A stretch of 64,000 nt of DNA from assembly GCA_023374025.1 (NCBI GenBank), contig SIJG01000013.1, forward strand, positions 216,846 to 280,845, in the 5' to 3' direction. Numbering within the stretch: position 1 is the first letter of the stretch; each line of letters opens with the position of its first letter. A program made the position numbers and the translations under genes. The notes beneath the pieces were generated by a model. It had not been told where the DNA came from and did no database searches. It saw only the letters and a program-made list of their open reading frames with translations. This DNA comes from Heterodera schachtii (taxonomy: Eukaryota > Nematoda > Chromadorea > Rhabditida > Heteroderidae). Shown in pieces: positions 47,231 to 61,100 of this stretch.

Positions 47231-47788
47231 ATTGGCTCCCGGACTTTTCGACAGTGGACATTTCGATAGAAGGACTTTTCGACAACAAAAGACATTTCGA
47301 CATTAAAGGATTTTTCGACAAAAACACAAAAAATAATGGACTTTTAGACAGTAAACATAAAAAGAAATAATCTTATTAAAATAAATTATATTGCTTGTTT
47401 TAAATTAACATACTAATACTTGTTGCTAAATCATTATTACACTATGGATACGAATTTGCGTTTTTTTTCCCTAGAAAATTTTCAGAAAACACACCCTTAA
47501 GAATCGACCCCTAAAGTTTTCAAAAATATACCTCTAAGAAGAATGAAAAATTTTCTCAAAAATTAATCTTCAAAATTTAGCTATTTATTTTCTTTGTAAT
47601 AATTTTTGGTTTTAAAAATAATTTATCTCAATAGTGATCTGGCTTAATTTTGTTGCTGTTTCGATAAAATTTTACGGTTTTACACCCCTAATTTAGAAAT
47701 TTAATTACTCTTTACTGTCGAAAAGTCCACTGTCGAAAAGTCCTCTGTTGAAAAGTCCACTGTCGAAAAGTCCGGCGCCCGGTTCGAT
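47225..47788. mobile_element. GTCGAAAAGTCC foldback element with 8 bp TSD
   Basis: The element (47233-47780) has ends CCGGACTTTTCGACAGTGGA on the left and the complement on the right, each followed by an array of about four copies of GGACTTTTCGACA variants (47239-47350 and 47712-47775). GGTTCGAT flanks it on both sides (47225-47232 and 47781-47788), an 8 bp target duplication typical of hAT elements. The interior includes a reversed copy of the GGTCGATTCTTAAGG repeat (47490-47550). No transposase. Confidence 0.75.
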
Positions 47789-47886
47789 CCCCACAGCCCC
47801 ACTTTGGAAAAATTGTAACACAAATTTCCAAAACCATCCTCTTTTCCATTTTTTTATAAATTGTTTAAAATTTATTAATTGTAATT

Positions 47887-47972
47887 AGAGTTGAGCGGGA
47901 CCGGGAATTTTGGGCAAAACCGGGACCGGGACTTGCCGGGAACTGAGAAGCCGGGACCGGGAACCGGGACCA
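47887..47972 (+). mobile_element. GGGACC element, left end only
   Basis: AGAGTTGAGCGGGACCGGGA followed by several CCGGGAC repeats, closely matching the left end of the 20577-21351 element. The sequence then runs directly into the 4.2 kb repeat copy B. No matching right end was found in the remaining 16 kb, so the element is either truncated or much larger than its relative. Confidence 0.65.
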
Positions 47973-50900
47973 ACCGGGACTTTTTAAAAATTCAAAAAAT
48001 TTTTAAAAAATTCAAATATTAATTTATGTCAATTGAAAATATACAAAATTAAATTTTTATTTTGTTTTTAATTTAATAAAATCCAAAAGTTAAAGCATAA
48101 TGCAGGTGAAGAGCACCATGCGTATATAATTTGGAACAGTTTTTAGTGTTTTATAAATTTATTTTGATAATAATTAAAAGTTTTAAAATTTGTATTTTTT
48201 CTTTTAATTAAATTGACCCAACTATGTATTTTCGTAGTAATTTGTATATTAATTATTTCATTTCTATGATTTCTAACGCGAGAAATATGAGCATGAATGT
48301 TCTTATTTAGTTCAAGGGCTTTGGTCAACACGAAGCAAAAAAATAAAGCTAAAACAAAGTTAGTTATTTTATGTAGTAATATTATTAATACAAATAGAAA
48401 AAAAAATATTGTAACAATAATTTTTTAACGGAGATAAATTATATATCTGTTATCTGATGTTTATAGCTTAAAGCGATAAGTTGGTTTTTGTTTAAGCTTT
48501 ATTAATAAGTTTTAATACTTATATTTTCCTTATAATTTAAGTATATCATTCGTGTCCTGTTATTAGTGACAATTAATAATTAATTTTACGAAAAACTGCA
48601 CATAATTTAATAAAACTCTCAACACGATTTATTTGGGAGTGTTTCCGTTTGTTAGCTTTATTCTTCTTTATTTATTATTGCTTTAATTACCACTTTAATT
48701 AATTTTATTAATTTGTTTTTTGTCATTAAACTATTATATTCGGAATATATATTGATTTTTTTATTTTATGACCTATTTTATTTAATCGTTATTGTTTTCT
48801 GTGCTTACATTTTTTAAATATTAATTATTTACTAAAGTTGCATTGTTGAGAATCATAGGATTCTTAGTGATGAGACCAAGCAAATTACCAAAAATTATAT
48901 AAAAAAAAATTTATCTTTATAAGTTTTCAGATTTTATTTTTACCAATACATAATTACGTTTGCTTATTATTATGCTTTGCTTTTTTTGTAGCTAAATTGG
49001 GTATTTGCCATCTGCATATAATCACAGGGTAGCAAGCTCTCAATCGATATTGAGGGTGATAAATATTTTTTATTTAATTACTTAAATCGATAATCTGCCA
49101 TTGTTATTTATAAGTTTTATGCATAGCTAAAATAAAATCGTCTGATTTTTTTATTGTTATTATTTTTGATTAAATTAATTATATCTTTAATTTCGATTGT
49201 AATTTAGATAAAATATTTCATGGCATGGGATTCTTTTTCTAGCCCCTATATGCTGTTCTTAAAATTGAATTGATTTATTTTGAGTTTTAATTCTCTTTTT
49301 TATCATTTTATTCGTAAGGCTTTATTTTACTACACATTTCCTAGCTTAATTATTATATTTATCAATTTTTTGTAATAAATAAAATCCATTAATTAGTAAA
49401 TTACTTATGTTATTTATTATAAAAATCTATATAAGTTTTTAAGTGGCAATTGTAAGAAACAAATGTTATTTGTTAATATAATGATAAACAAAAATTGCTT
49501 TTTTAAATAATAAAAAAACAAAAATTTAATTATTTTAAACTATTGCTTATCGATTAATTGTTCGTTAACAAAAACTTGACTCTGTAAAAGACATAATAAA
49601 GCTCTGAAAACCTTCATTATACTTATAATAAACGGCTAAAACAATTTCTAATAATCAAAACCAATGCCTGAGAATAAGAATTTTAATCAATAATGGAAAC
49701 AAATTTTTTCAATTAATGTAACAAAGACACTAAATAATAAATAAAGAAAAACCAATTTTATTACATATTGATTCATTATTTCCAATAAAATTAAAATATA
49801 TCGATAGACAAGACAACAAAAACTTCAGCGATTTTAGAATTAAAATCAGAGAAAATAAAGTCTGTAAAAATTAAATTAATTCTTTTAAATCTCCATTTTA
49901 ATTTATAAAAAATGTTTTATAATATTCAATTGTTTTACTAAATAACTAATAGATTCCTATTTCTATAATTAATTAGATTTTGAGGAGAATAAAATATTTT
50001 TTCCATACTAATAATTTTGTTTTATTTATTATCTTTCCGTTAAAGCTAATTTAAAAATTTAAGGAAATTTATTTTTTAATCAGGCTTGTTCATTAATTTT
50101 TTATCTTTTATATATTTTTAGATTCGTCTCGTCTGTTTGGATTGCTTCTTTATAATTATTCGAATTCAATAAATAAAATTTTGGTTAATATTTATCACTG
50201 TTGATTTTATTTTTATCATTTATTTTTGATTGAATATATTGTTTCATTTTAATTATAATTAGACAAAAAAATGTTTCATGGCAACGCAACCTGAATTCGC
50301 ACGAAATTGGGTGTCTTAAACACAAAGTTGTGTAAAAAAATATATTATTAAATAATTTGTATTTGTAAGAATCTATTTCTGTTGTTCAATATATATTAAG
50401 TAATTCAATTTCTTCTATATATAATTATTTGTGTCCACCATGCTTTATATTATTAATTCTGCTTTTTGTATCTTTTGGATTTAAATATAATACCCATGTC
50501 AAGAAATGATTATTTTTAAATTAATTATTTATTTAAAAATAAATTTAAAAATTTCATTTACATTTTACACGATTAATATTTAAAATACAAACTAAAACGA
50601 AAAATTAATAATTCCCCAATTTTTGTCATAAGTTTTTGAACAAATATCTTTTGTCATTTCATTGTGGAAGTTCCAGCATTCAATAAGGAAAAATTATTAG
50701 TTTTTTATAATCTAAAATGCGCGCTTTTATTGAAATTTATCACTAAACCGCATTTGATATTTCTTTTGCATCTTATTTGATATTTAATTTATTTATGGTT
50801 ATCTTATCATGGCCATTATATAATTAGAAAAAACCGAGGAAAAATAAACTGCCCAATTAATGGGATTGTAAGGATTTCCTTGATTATTTGAAAGGCTAAA

Positions 50901-52124
50901 ATCCTTCAAAAAATAATTTTACATAACAATTTAATATACTATTTATTTTAATTTGCTTCCGTAAAAAAATGCTGACGCTATATATTTAAGTATTTGTGTT
51001 ATATTATTAATTTATTTATGCATTGTTTCTACTTAAATTATATGATTTAAAATTTGTCCATCCAAAACAAACGAAGTCAAACTCCAACAATTAAAGATAA
51101 TATTTTTTTTAAATAAATCAAATAGTTTATTTTTTATAAAATTATTTTTTTAATTTCATTCAAAATATAATAATAAATCTCGTTTTATCGCTGATTAAAT
51201 GCAATAATAAGTATTCAATTTTAACATAAAAAATAGATAATATTTCAAATATTCCATTCTATTTATAATGAAATAATCGCACAACCGCACTGGAAAACGT
51301 TTGATGAAAACAGCAAAAAATAGTTAATTTACTCATTTTTTGTACGAAATCAAATGTGTATTTGAATCTTTCTTTAGACTTGAAAAGGTTATATTTGAAT
51401 ATAACATTTATAAAATAATATAGATATTTTTGACGAAATTAATATGTTATTTGATATAAAGATAAGTTTTTAAATTAACGAATTTTATTGTAATTTTGGT
51501 GAGTTTTTGTAATTTATTATTGTGCATCATTATATTCATCTTTACTATATTTTTGAGTTTTATGAAATGTGTTGGAAAGTATATCATTTTATTAATCCAT
51601 ATTTCATATTTTTGAATTAATCGGGCTTATATGAAAATGATAAAGCATTTTTAGCTTTGCAAATTTAATTTTCACTAGAAAATTTAAATATTTAAATTAA
51701 TTATTCTTTTTTAAATTTCTTGCATTGATAAAACATTTTTTCTTTGTGTTAATAATATTTATTCAGATTACTTTTTTCATATGATTTTATCAGATTTTAA
51801 TTTAGTCTAATTTATTTTTTTCTTGCAACGCCATTAAGTGAAGTATTTTTTGTACATTAATTGATGAATAGGTAATATAATAATGATAAAATAAAAAGAA
51901 AATATAAGGAATGCTTACCCGATGGAGGCTATCTTTTTTTGAAATTATATAATACTCACTACTCTATAGGTTGGAAATTCTTTATAATTTTTTTGCTTCG
52001 ATATAATTATTCTAATTCAATAACAAAAATTTTTGGTTAATCTTTTTTAATTAAATTAAATGGTCTTTAATTAATTCGATAATTATATCTTAGATATTTA
52101 TGAAATCAGGTCCTTTATCTATAA
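47968..52124. repeat. 4.2 kb AT-rich repeat, copy B
   Basis: Second copy of the repeat at 31428-35716, in the same orientation, lacking about 222 bp present in A (junction at about 48291). Dozens of single-base differences are nearly always an extra base in B. Diverges from A after TCCTTTATCTATA. Non-coding. Preceded directly by the GGGACC end at 47887. Confidence 0.85.
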
Positions 52125-55100
52125 ATTAAATAAAAATTATCATTATTTTTTTTTCAATCTATTCATTAGATTACTATTTATAGTGGAATTATTAATAATT
52201 TCATTTCAATTCTAATTTTAATAAAACTATTTCTTTCATATGGTGGCGGAGGGGTATAATATCACTTAAGTTATATTATATTTTTTCTAAACTGTTATAA
52301 AGTGGATTATTTGATTTTCTTGGTCACAGCTCTCACACGTTTTTTGTAGTCATGGCCTGAGGAGGCCAAATAATCGTGAATTACTAATACTCATTTAAAA
52401 GAATTGAAGTTAATTTTACATGATTTTTTAAAAACAGTTTCTTTAAAAATGTTGACTGGAATTTTCAATAGAAAAAAATTATTCGCTTGGAAATCAATTT
52501 ATTTATTTATTGAGCAAACCGCAAGGCAAATATACTTGCACTTATAGCGGAAAACATAGTAATGAACACAGATAAAAAAAAATGAAAAAAAATCAAGTCA
52601 ATATCACAATACATACCATACATAAAATTAAAAAAAAATGAGATGAGATGAACCACCACCACTCGGGACTTATTTTTTATATAAAATTCTTTCATAAGAT
52701 TTTTTAAATTTAATCAATTAATTTATTTGTGTATAATTCTTGACGAATTTATCAAGCATAAAACTGTTGTTTATTGTTTCAATATTTTTTTTCATTTAAT
52801 GGTAATGAGCTCTTTACTTACTTGACCAAAGTCGCTTGTCTTCGATGTTTATAATTTTTATTAATAAATCTTTTTTGTCATTTTTATTTTTATTAATTAG
52901 ATATTTGTTTTTTACGTTTCTCCTCTTAAATGAAATAATTTGCCGTCCTTTGATTAATTAGTGGAAGAATTTAATATTTTATAAATATTAAAAAACGCAT
53001 TTCTAATCAATTTATCATATTTCTTTTATCATTTATTATTTTATTTTAAATTATTTTGCCTTATTCATAATAAAAATCATCTGTTTATTCAAATTAAATC
53101 CTTTGCTTCAGTTCTAACACCTTTCAAACCTAATAGAAAAGTTAATTACCGAGACCTGCAATTTTTATTTATATTTTAATTGGTTGAATTTATTTTTTAT
53201 ACCATTTTGGAATCNAATTTCTGATTTTTCAATACATTGTAAAAAATAAATAACTAAACAAAAACCATAGATTAATTTAAAACAACATAAAACTAAAACC
53301 TAATTTATGACTAAAAAAATAATAAATAATTACCAATATTCATCAAACAACATTTATTTGATCGCGCCATCAATGCTAATTTATTATTATGTGACAATTC
53401 TTTAAATTAATATATAATTACTAATAATTATCCAAAAATTAAATTTTTAAGAAAATAAATCATTAAAAAATTATTTTCTTTGGAAGAAAATCCATCACTT
53501 TTTTATGAAATAATTAAAAGATAAACCCTCAATTAAAATCATGACAAAAAAATAAAAAAAATTTATTTGTATAACATATAATCCAGATACAAAATAAAAT
53601 ATCTTTCGTTATAATTATAAAGCTGCTCTACGAGAAGCAATATAAGAAGGTACTATCAAGAAAACATTTAAGTACCACCATCACATGAAAGAAAACAAAA
53701 TTTAAACAATGAACAAAAATTTACATGAATAATAAATATGACGAAAAGATTCCCTACAAAGAAATATTTAAAACTTAATAAAAAATGATAAAATAAAAAA
53801 CAAAACAAAAAATAATTAAGCTTTACAAATGTTAAATTCAGCAGCTGTACTTAAGAATCTGATTTAATGATCAAAACTAAGTGAAAATTTAATGACCAAA
53901 AAATAAATTAAATTAATGAGACATTATGTCCTATTACAAAATGGCATAAAAATCTCTAAATATAATGAAAAAATTTTAAAATGGTTTCTTCAAACTGATA
54001 AAAAGCCTTATAAAACTTCAAAAATTAAGTTACTATATGAAAATAAAATTTTAATAATTCCTGATAATCCGACTGCGTTAGATAATACAATAATTCGAAT
54101 CAAAAACAATGATAATCAAAAAATAATGTAATTTATCAGTTTAATCAATTTGCTAAAATATTATTATCTTTAAAAAAATATTACTAATTCAAACAAAAAC
54201 AAAATTTATATAATAACATAATAGATTATAAAAATTTGAGTTAAATGTTTATAAAACAAATTCAAATAAAATACCAATAGCATGAAAGCAAAAGTAAAGT
54301 GATACAAATCCAAGAATGTTGACACAATTTTATATTTTAAAAAATGAATGCTGAAAAGAACATCTTTCATATAACGGAAAGATATAAAATAAAAGAAAAT
54401 ACAAAATATTAAAAATTAACATAAATTAAAATATTTTTAAAATTTTTATTTATATTAGTATATCAAAACTCCGATATAAATACTGTTGCAGCGAAATCAG
54501 TTCAAATGAATCAAATGGAAAATTATTAAATTTACAAATTTATATAAATCATTCATTAAAACATTAAATAATAATCATTTTAATTGCATTTTTAAGTAAA
54601 TGAATATTTAGAAAAAATAAGTTCAATTATTTAAAAATAATTAATGAAATAATCGATACCAAGTGGTAGATGTTGAAAATAAGATAAAAGTAAAAGCTTG
54701 ACAAAAATACCTAAAATTAGTTCAAAAATTAAATAATAAAAATATATGATTTATTTAAGAAGTTATTTAAAAACCTTTAATTACTTCTAAAATATAATAG
54801 AAAGCACATAGGGCTATCGAAAGAAAACAAGACTTCAAAATTTGATTTATTTTCGGCGAACTTGTGAACAATTTCTCTCAAAAATTTCTATTTATGGTTT
54901 TTTGAGTAACGCCCATTTTGATGGTTTTTGATTAAGGACCGGCACCGTCAATTACGTGTTGGCGAACAATTTCAATATTCAGCTTAAGAAATAACTTAAA
55001 GCTTTAAAATATAAAATACGTTATTAAAGCAATCTCCTATTAAAGTGAATAAACATAAAAATTCATTAAAATACTAAAAAATCGTACATTAATCTAACAA

Positions 55101-58100
55101 AGTTATAAAAAACTAATCACGAATAAATTAACTTTATATATAAAATGAAGAATACCTTGGAGGCGTTAACACTACCTGGGACATATAAATAAATAATTCT
55201 AATTTTATAAAAATGCTCATTTAAAGAAATTATTTATACAAAAATCAACATTACATATAATAATAATAATAATAATAATATAATAATTTTAAAAGAGAAA
55301 TGCAATCTTTTTTTAATATCTGTTAACTTACCAACCAAAATATATTTTTGTAACTATCATTAATTCTTTGGTATTTTTATTAAACAATAATTAAAGTTAT
55401 AATTCATTTTTTAAAATTGATAATAAGAAATAATTATTGACGCAAAAACGAAAGCTAAATAGATTAGCTTAAATAAATATTTAGAATACTTTATAAAATA
55501 ATAAATAATAAATGCCGACCACAAATGTTTCCTCACAAGTTGCCCAACTCATGAAGTTGTCAAATTAACGCTTAGAATATGAATAGGCATCCCAAAAGTA
55601 TTAATCGTTAAATAAGTTTTTCTTTTAAAAACACAGTTATAAATTTATAATTGTTAAAAAATTAGATATTTAAAAACGATTTTCAATTGAAACCCTGAAT
55701 GGGAACTATACGATTCTACGTCATCAATTTGAATTAAAAAAACTAATAACAATGCAGCGGGCAATGAATGAATGTAAATAATTAAAAAGACAATTAAAAA
55801 ATAAAAATATTTTAAACATATTTTAAGATGAATTTTAAGTTAAATATAAGTATTTATTCAAACTCTGATACGCGAATTATAAGAATTTAATGTGAAAAAA
55901 TAAGATGTAAAAAAATTAAACATAATTATAATTCAAAAGAAACCTTAAATAAACATTTGAAAAAACTGACTTAAAACTAAAAATTTAACCTTCAAACTAA
56001 AGTGATTAAACATCTATTTTTATCTTCAGGTATATTTGTCGGTAACTTCATAAACATGTTTTAAAATTATTTGTTAGAACTCAAATGATTATTTTAACTT
56101 ACGGTGTAAAATAATTAAATTCACTTGATTTCCTGCATGAGTTTTCTCTGAAATTGAATTTTTTAAAACTTTAATGCAAAATATTTATCTCATATTTGAA
56201 TTATACAATGGAAAAACTGTTTATTGGCAGTTCATAATGCTTCAAAATTCGAAAAATATATAAATGCTTTCCTTATATGTATACAAAATATGAAAATATA
56301 AATTCATTTTAATTAATGTAACAATTAAAAAAAACTATTTTAATAACTTTATTACTAGTCAAAAATAATTATATTTTCATATTTCAAATAATAAATATTT
56401 ATTAATAAAGAAGTATTAGTTAAAACTTAAAAATAGTCTTATTTAATTTTATTATTTAAACATTCCTTTTTTAAGTGTAGAATTAAAAGAATAAATGTAA
56501 ATCAAACAATAGGATCAAAATTATTATTTTTAAAAATAAATTTTTAACCGAATTTTTTCACCAAAAAACTGAAAAATAATAAAATAAAAATATCATTTTA
56601 ACTTCGCAAAATCCAAAATTTCAAAGGAAAACATTTTAATTATTACAAATATTTTTATATTGTGGGAAAATAAATAATATATAATTTTAAAAATCTTATA
56701 AGAAAAACTTATGTTGGCTTTGTGACAGAAGATTCAATGACAAATATCCAACATTTTCATAATACCAAAGATTAAAAAATAAGAGGAAGATGATAATTTT
56801 ATGAATTTGATAAAAAAGAATATTAAAACGGCATATCCATTAAAAACATGAGTAAAAATTATTTATCATATGATCACTTTATTTAAAATGTCATTATATT
56901 ATTAATTAATTTTAAATTGTTATTTATAAATATTTCCGTTGTGATCAATCGAAGAATAACTGCAGGTAATTTACAAGAGCAATCCTATTCCATAAAATGA
57001 TCGTAGACTCAAATAAAAAGATATAACTTTCTAGAACATTTTAAGCAATTTTAAATAAGTATAATGAAAGGTTAAAAAAAATAAATAAAAATAAACTTTA
57101 ACATGATCAAAGACAGGAACCCTCAAAAAATAAATTTAAAAATAATAAAATTTAAAAATTTCTGAGTTCAAAAAATAATGCAATTACAAAATATTCAATT
57201 TGAAAATTTAATAGTACATAATAATTTACAAATTTTGAAATTAAATTATAATAAGACGAATGAAATACTAATAATACTTAAATTTTAAAGACATTGTTAC
57301 TTGTTATCAAAAATACATTGGATTAAGATATAGAAATTTTTGGTATATACTTAATGAAACGAGTTAAAAATTAGAAAAAAACATTTTTTATGTTTAAGTG
57401 AATAAAATATTTTAAATCAGAGCTAGAATCTGCAATTGACAGTTTGCCAAATTTAAATTTTTCCGTAATTACAGCAAATGCTTAAAAAACTAATAAGTAT
57501 TAAAAAGATCTTAATAAATTTCATGAATATTATCATAATAAAATAAACTACATTTTAAATATTTCAAAAATTGTTATTAAATTGGGTGTAGAAATTAAAA
57601 CCAAAATATAAAAAGATTTATATGAAAATATTTTAAACCAAAGATAAAAATAATAATTTTTTGAGCCGAAACTCTGTCTTTGAGCGATAGCGTGCAAAAA
57701 TTGGATAATGAATAAATCAAATTTTTTTTAACAAAAATAATAAAGAAAACTTGAATGAAATGTAAATAAAATAAATTATAAATTAGAAAAATAATGTTAT
57801 AAAAACTTATGTACGTTTTTTAATAAGAATTTTTTAATTTAAAGTATGCTAATGTGTTCTACGATTTCAATGGATATTGTGCGAGATTTATAAAAATTAA
57901 ATTAATTAATAAACCCGAAGGATAAATGCTTAAATACATTTGCCTTTAATATCAAAAATAATCAAAGTAATTAATCAGGCTCGAATACTCAACAGATCGT
58001 CACGAGACCAATACCATTCGAAAGCTCTTGCGATTCTCTTCAAAATGGCTCGTGTGGAAAAATGATTTATATGCAGAAAAAATTCTATTTAAATAAATAT

Positions 58101-61100
58101 TACTTGATTTACAAAATTAAATTAAAGTCCAAAATACTTAAAATAAAAAATTTAAACGCAAAGAGCCTGAACAAATTAACAATTTTAGAGCATATCATAA
58201 CGATTTTTTTTGTTGACAATCGTTCTACAAAATAAACTAATAATGCGAAATAATAATGACAATTAATTATTGAAAAAATATATATTAATCAATAAAAGGA
58301 TATAATATTATTATATTTATTTAATAATATTCTGATTATAATTTATATGAAATAACAATCATTTTATTTAATTTAAAATAATAAATTTAAGTCAACAAAA
58401 AACCTAAAAACGTAAAAATGAGTACATTACTTTATCAAAAATCAATTATAAAACTTTTACAATAAAATATTTGAAAATACTTACACTATAATTTTGTAAG
58501 GAATTAATAAAAAAACTAATTTAGAGACTATTCAAAGTTTGTGAAAGCTTGCGGCCAGAAGAATAATGATCTATAGGTTTTTATCTTAAAAAAGCATGTA
58601 CTATTATTGAAAAATTAATTGGTTTTATTTTTGTATCTTAGCACATTAAATTTTCTTTTAACTCTATTTTCTTTCGAATTAATTACTGCCGTCGACAAAT
58701 TGTTGTATGATTAAAAATAATAAAAATATTATAATCTGCTAAAAAGTTTGCTTTTAAATGAATTAAAAATACTGCAAAGGAAATTTATTTAAATAAAAAT
58801 AGTAGAAAAATTAAAAATAACAGACAAGAAAAAAATTTTGATAAAAAATATTTTAAATCAAATATAATAAAAAAAACCCTCTAAACTTAATTTCTATAAA
58901 AAATTCATGCCGAGTAAACCATTTTTTCTGATTTTAGTTTATTTAAAAAATTTAAAAAAGATTTTTGTATATTAGAATTTTTAGTTTGTAGAAAAATGTA
59001 TGTTTTTTATGACTTTTATTTATAAATATAATAATTACACTAAGTATTTATTTCATTATTTTCTATTAAAGTAATTTATATTTATTTAAAAAGTTTGACA
59101 TTGTTTTTCCATTTTAATATTATTTCAATGCGACACTAAATGGCGTGCCTCTTTAATAATTTATCTTTCTTTTTTCCATCTTTTACAATTTCATTTATTA
59201 TCTTCTATTTTCATATTCCAGTTTTATTTTTCGTAAAGAAATATAAAATCAAAAGTCTGTTGATTTTACCCTTTTTCAAAAAATTTTGTGTAAATTCAAT
59301 GATAATTAAGCTAAATTTCAACAAAAAATTTATAAATTTTATAAAAACTTATAAATTTATTCAGTTTTAATACTCAAATAATTAAAAGAATTAATGAATG
59401 ATATCCAAAATCAGTGGTGAGACCTAAATGAATACTTTTGAATATGTTTTTTAGAATTTGTCATTAAATTATAACATTTTAATAGAAAAAGATTAAATTG
59501 TATAATTTTATAAATTTTTGTAAGATTTTATTTCGATCAACAAATTAAGGGGGTTTAATGACGATCAGATGGATCGTTTTTTATAAACAGGTTTTAAGAA
59601 TTGAATGTGTTTATTATATATTATTTTCATAAATTTCAAAGGAGAAAATAAATTTTGGAATTAATTACATTGCACTTTACCGTTCGAAAAAGTTATTTTT
59701 TAGGTCATTTAATTTTTTTATCCTGGATTTTCATTTTATATTATTATTGGTACATTTTTCTCAAAAATTAATTCTCGTACTATGAACGTCTATTTTTTGA
59801 AAAATAAAAGGTTGGAAATCATATACATTTATTAATATCTTTTAAATTAAGGCTTTAAAAGAATTATTAAATAATTTTATTTCATTAAATTTTATAATTA
59901 AATATTGAATGAGGAATTATCTTTTATTACAAATTTAGATTTATTTGCATGTTTTTTATTCATTAAAGAGCCTCCGAGTAGCCCAAATACTATTATAAAC
60001 CTTTAATAAATCTCATAAAAAATAAAAAAACTAAATAATCTTCTTAATGTATTGAAGTTATATTATTTTTCTTCATAATTGTTTAAGTATTATAATCAAA
60101 CTAGAAAAATTGTTGATCAAAATAATAAAAAATAATAATTATTAATAATTTAAAAATATATATCCAAAAAGAGAAAAAATATTTAAAATTAAAATTTTGG
60201 CTTTAAATAAATCGGAATAATTCGAAGTAATAGCTATTCGAGCATCAAAATATTAAAAAATCAAAAAAAATTTATATAAAAATTTACACATAAAATCTTT
60301 AAAAACAAATAAATTTTAAAAGATAACAGAGTTTATGAAAAAACAAATAATTGTTTATCAAATTGTTCAATTTTCATTATAAATATATTTCAATTATATT
60401 TTATAGTTTTTTTTTGTTGGGTTTTAGAAATCTTGTTATTTAGAATAAAATGGGAAACTTAAAAAATATAAAAAGTATAAAAGGATAATTTAAAAAATTA
60501 AACATGAAAAACTTATTTAATACTTGACACAAAGAAGAGAAGACAAAACTTTAACGCTTTTCCTCGACCAATGAATTAAATAAATGAACACAAACATTAT
60601 TTATAGAAATAATGTCAAAGGCGAGAAATAAAAAAAATCTACTTATTAACAAGCAAAAACAATTCAAAAAATGTTATAATCCAAGGGAGAAATAAAATTG
60701 CTCAGGCATGGTATGCTGAATAAAATCAGGATAAAATAATACAATTCGGAATGAAAAAAGCTTAAATTATCAAGACAATTTTTTTTAATTATGGATATTT
60801 TAATAACAAAATGTTTAATACTATAGAGGGACAGAAAACACAGATGCCATAAAAAATTAATTATAAATGATAAAATTATTTTAGTAAAGAAAGAAACAAA
60901 CAAACAAAAAATTTATGATTACAGAAAAGTTTTAAATATTAATAATGAGTAATAAATAGTACAAATTATTTTTATTTCAATTACAAATTCTTATGGACAA
61001 ATCCAAATTTCTTAACAAAAAATTGTCTTTTCGCATATGAAGAGCAAAATTAGGTAAAATAAATAAAGCGGAATGGCATCTCAGCCAAAATTTTCTCAAT

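Noticed and set aside
53916..54131. 71-codon frame with Lys/Asn/Ile-rich product
   Set aside because: Fits chance in A-rich DNA; no start context, splice sites or recognised motif.
55256..55290. CRISPR-like or satellite array
   Set aside because: A plain trinucleotide microsatellite; no spacers, and no CRISPR expected in a nuclear genome.
59140..60903. Phe/Ile/Leu-rich frames in the AT-rich tail
   Set aside because: Composition-driven; look like membrane proteins only because T-rich codons are hydrophobic.
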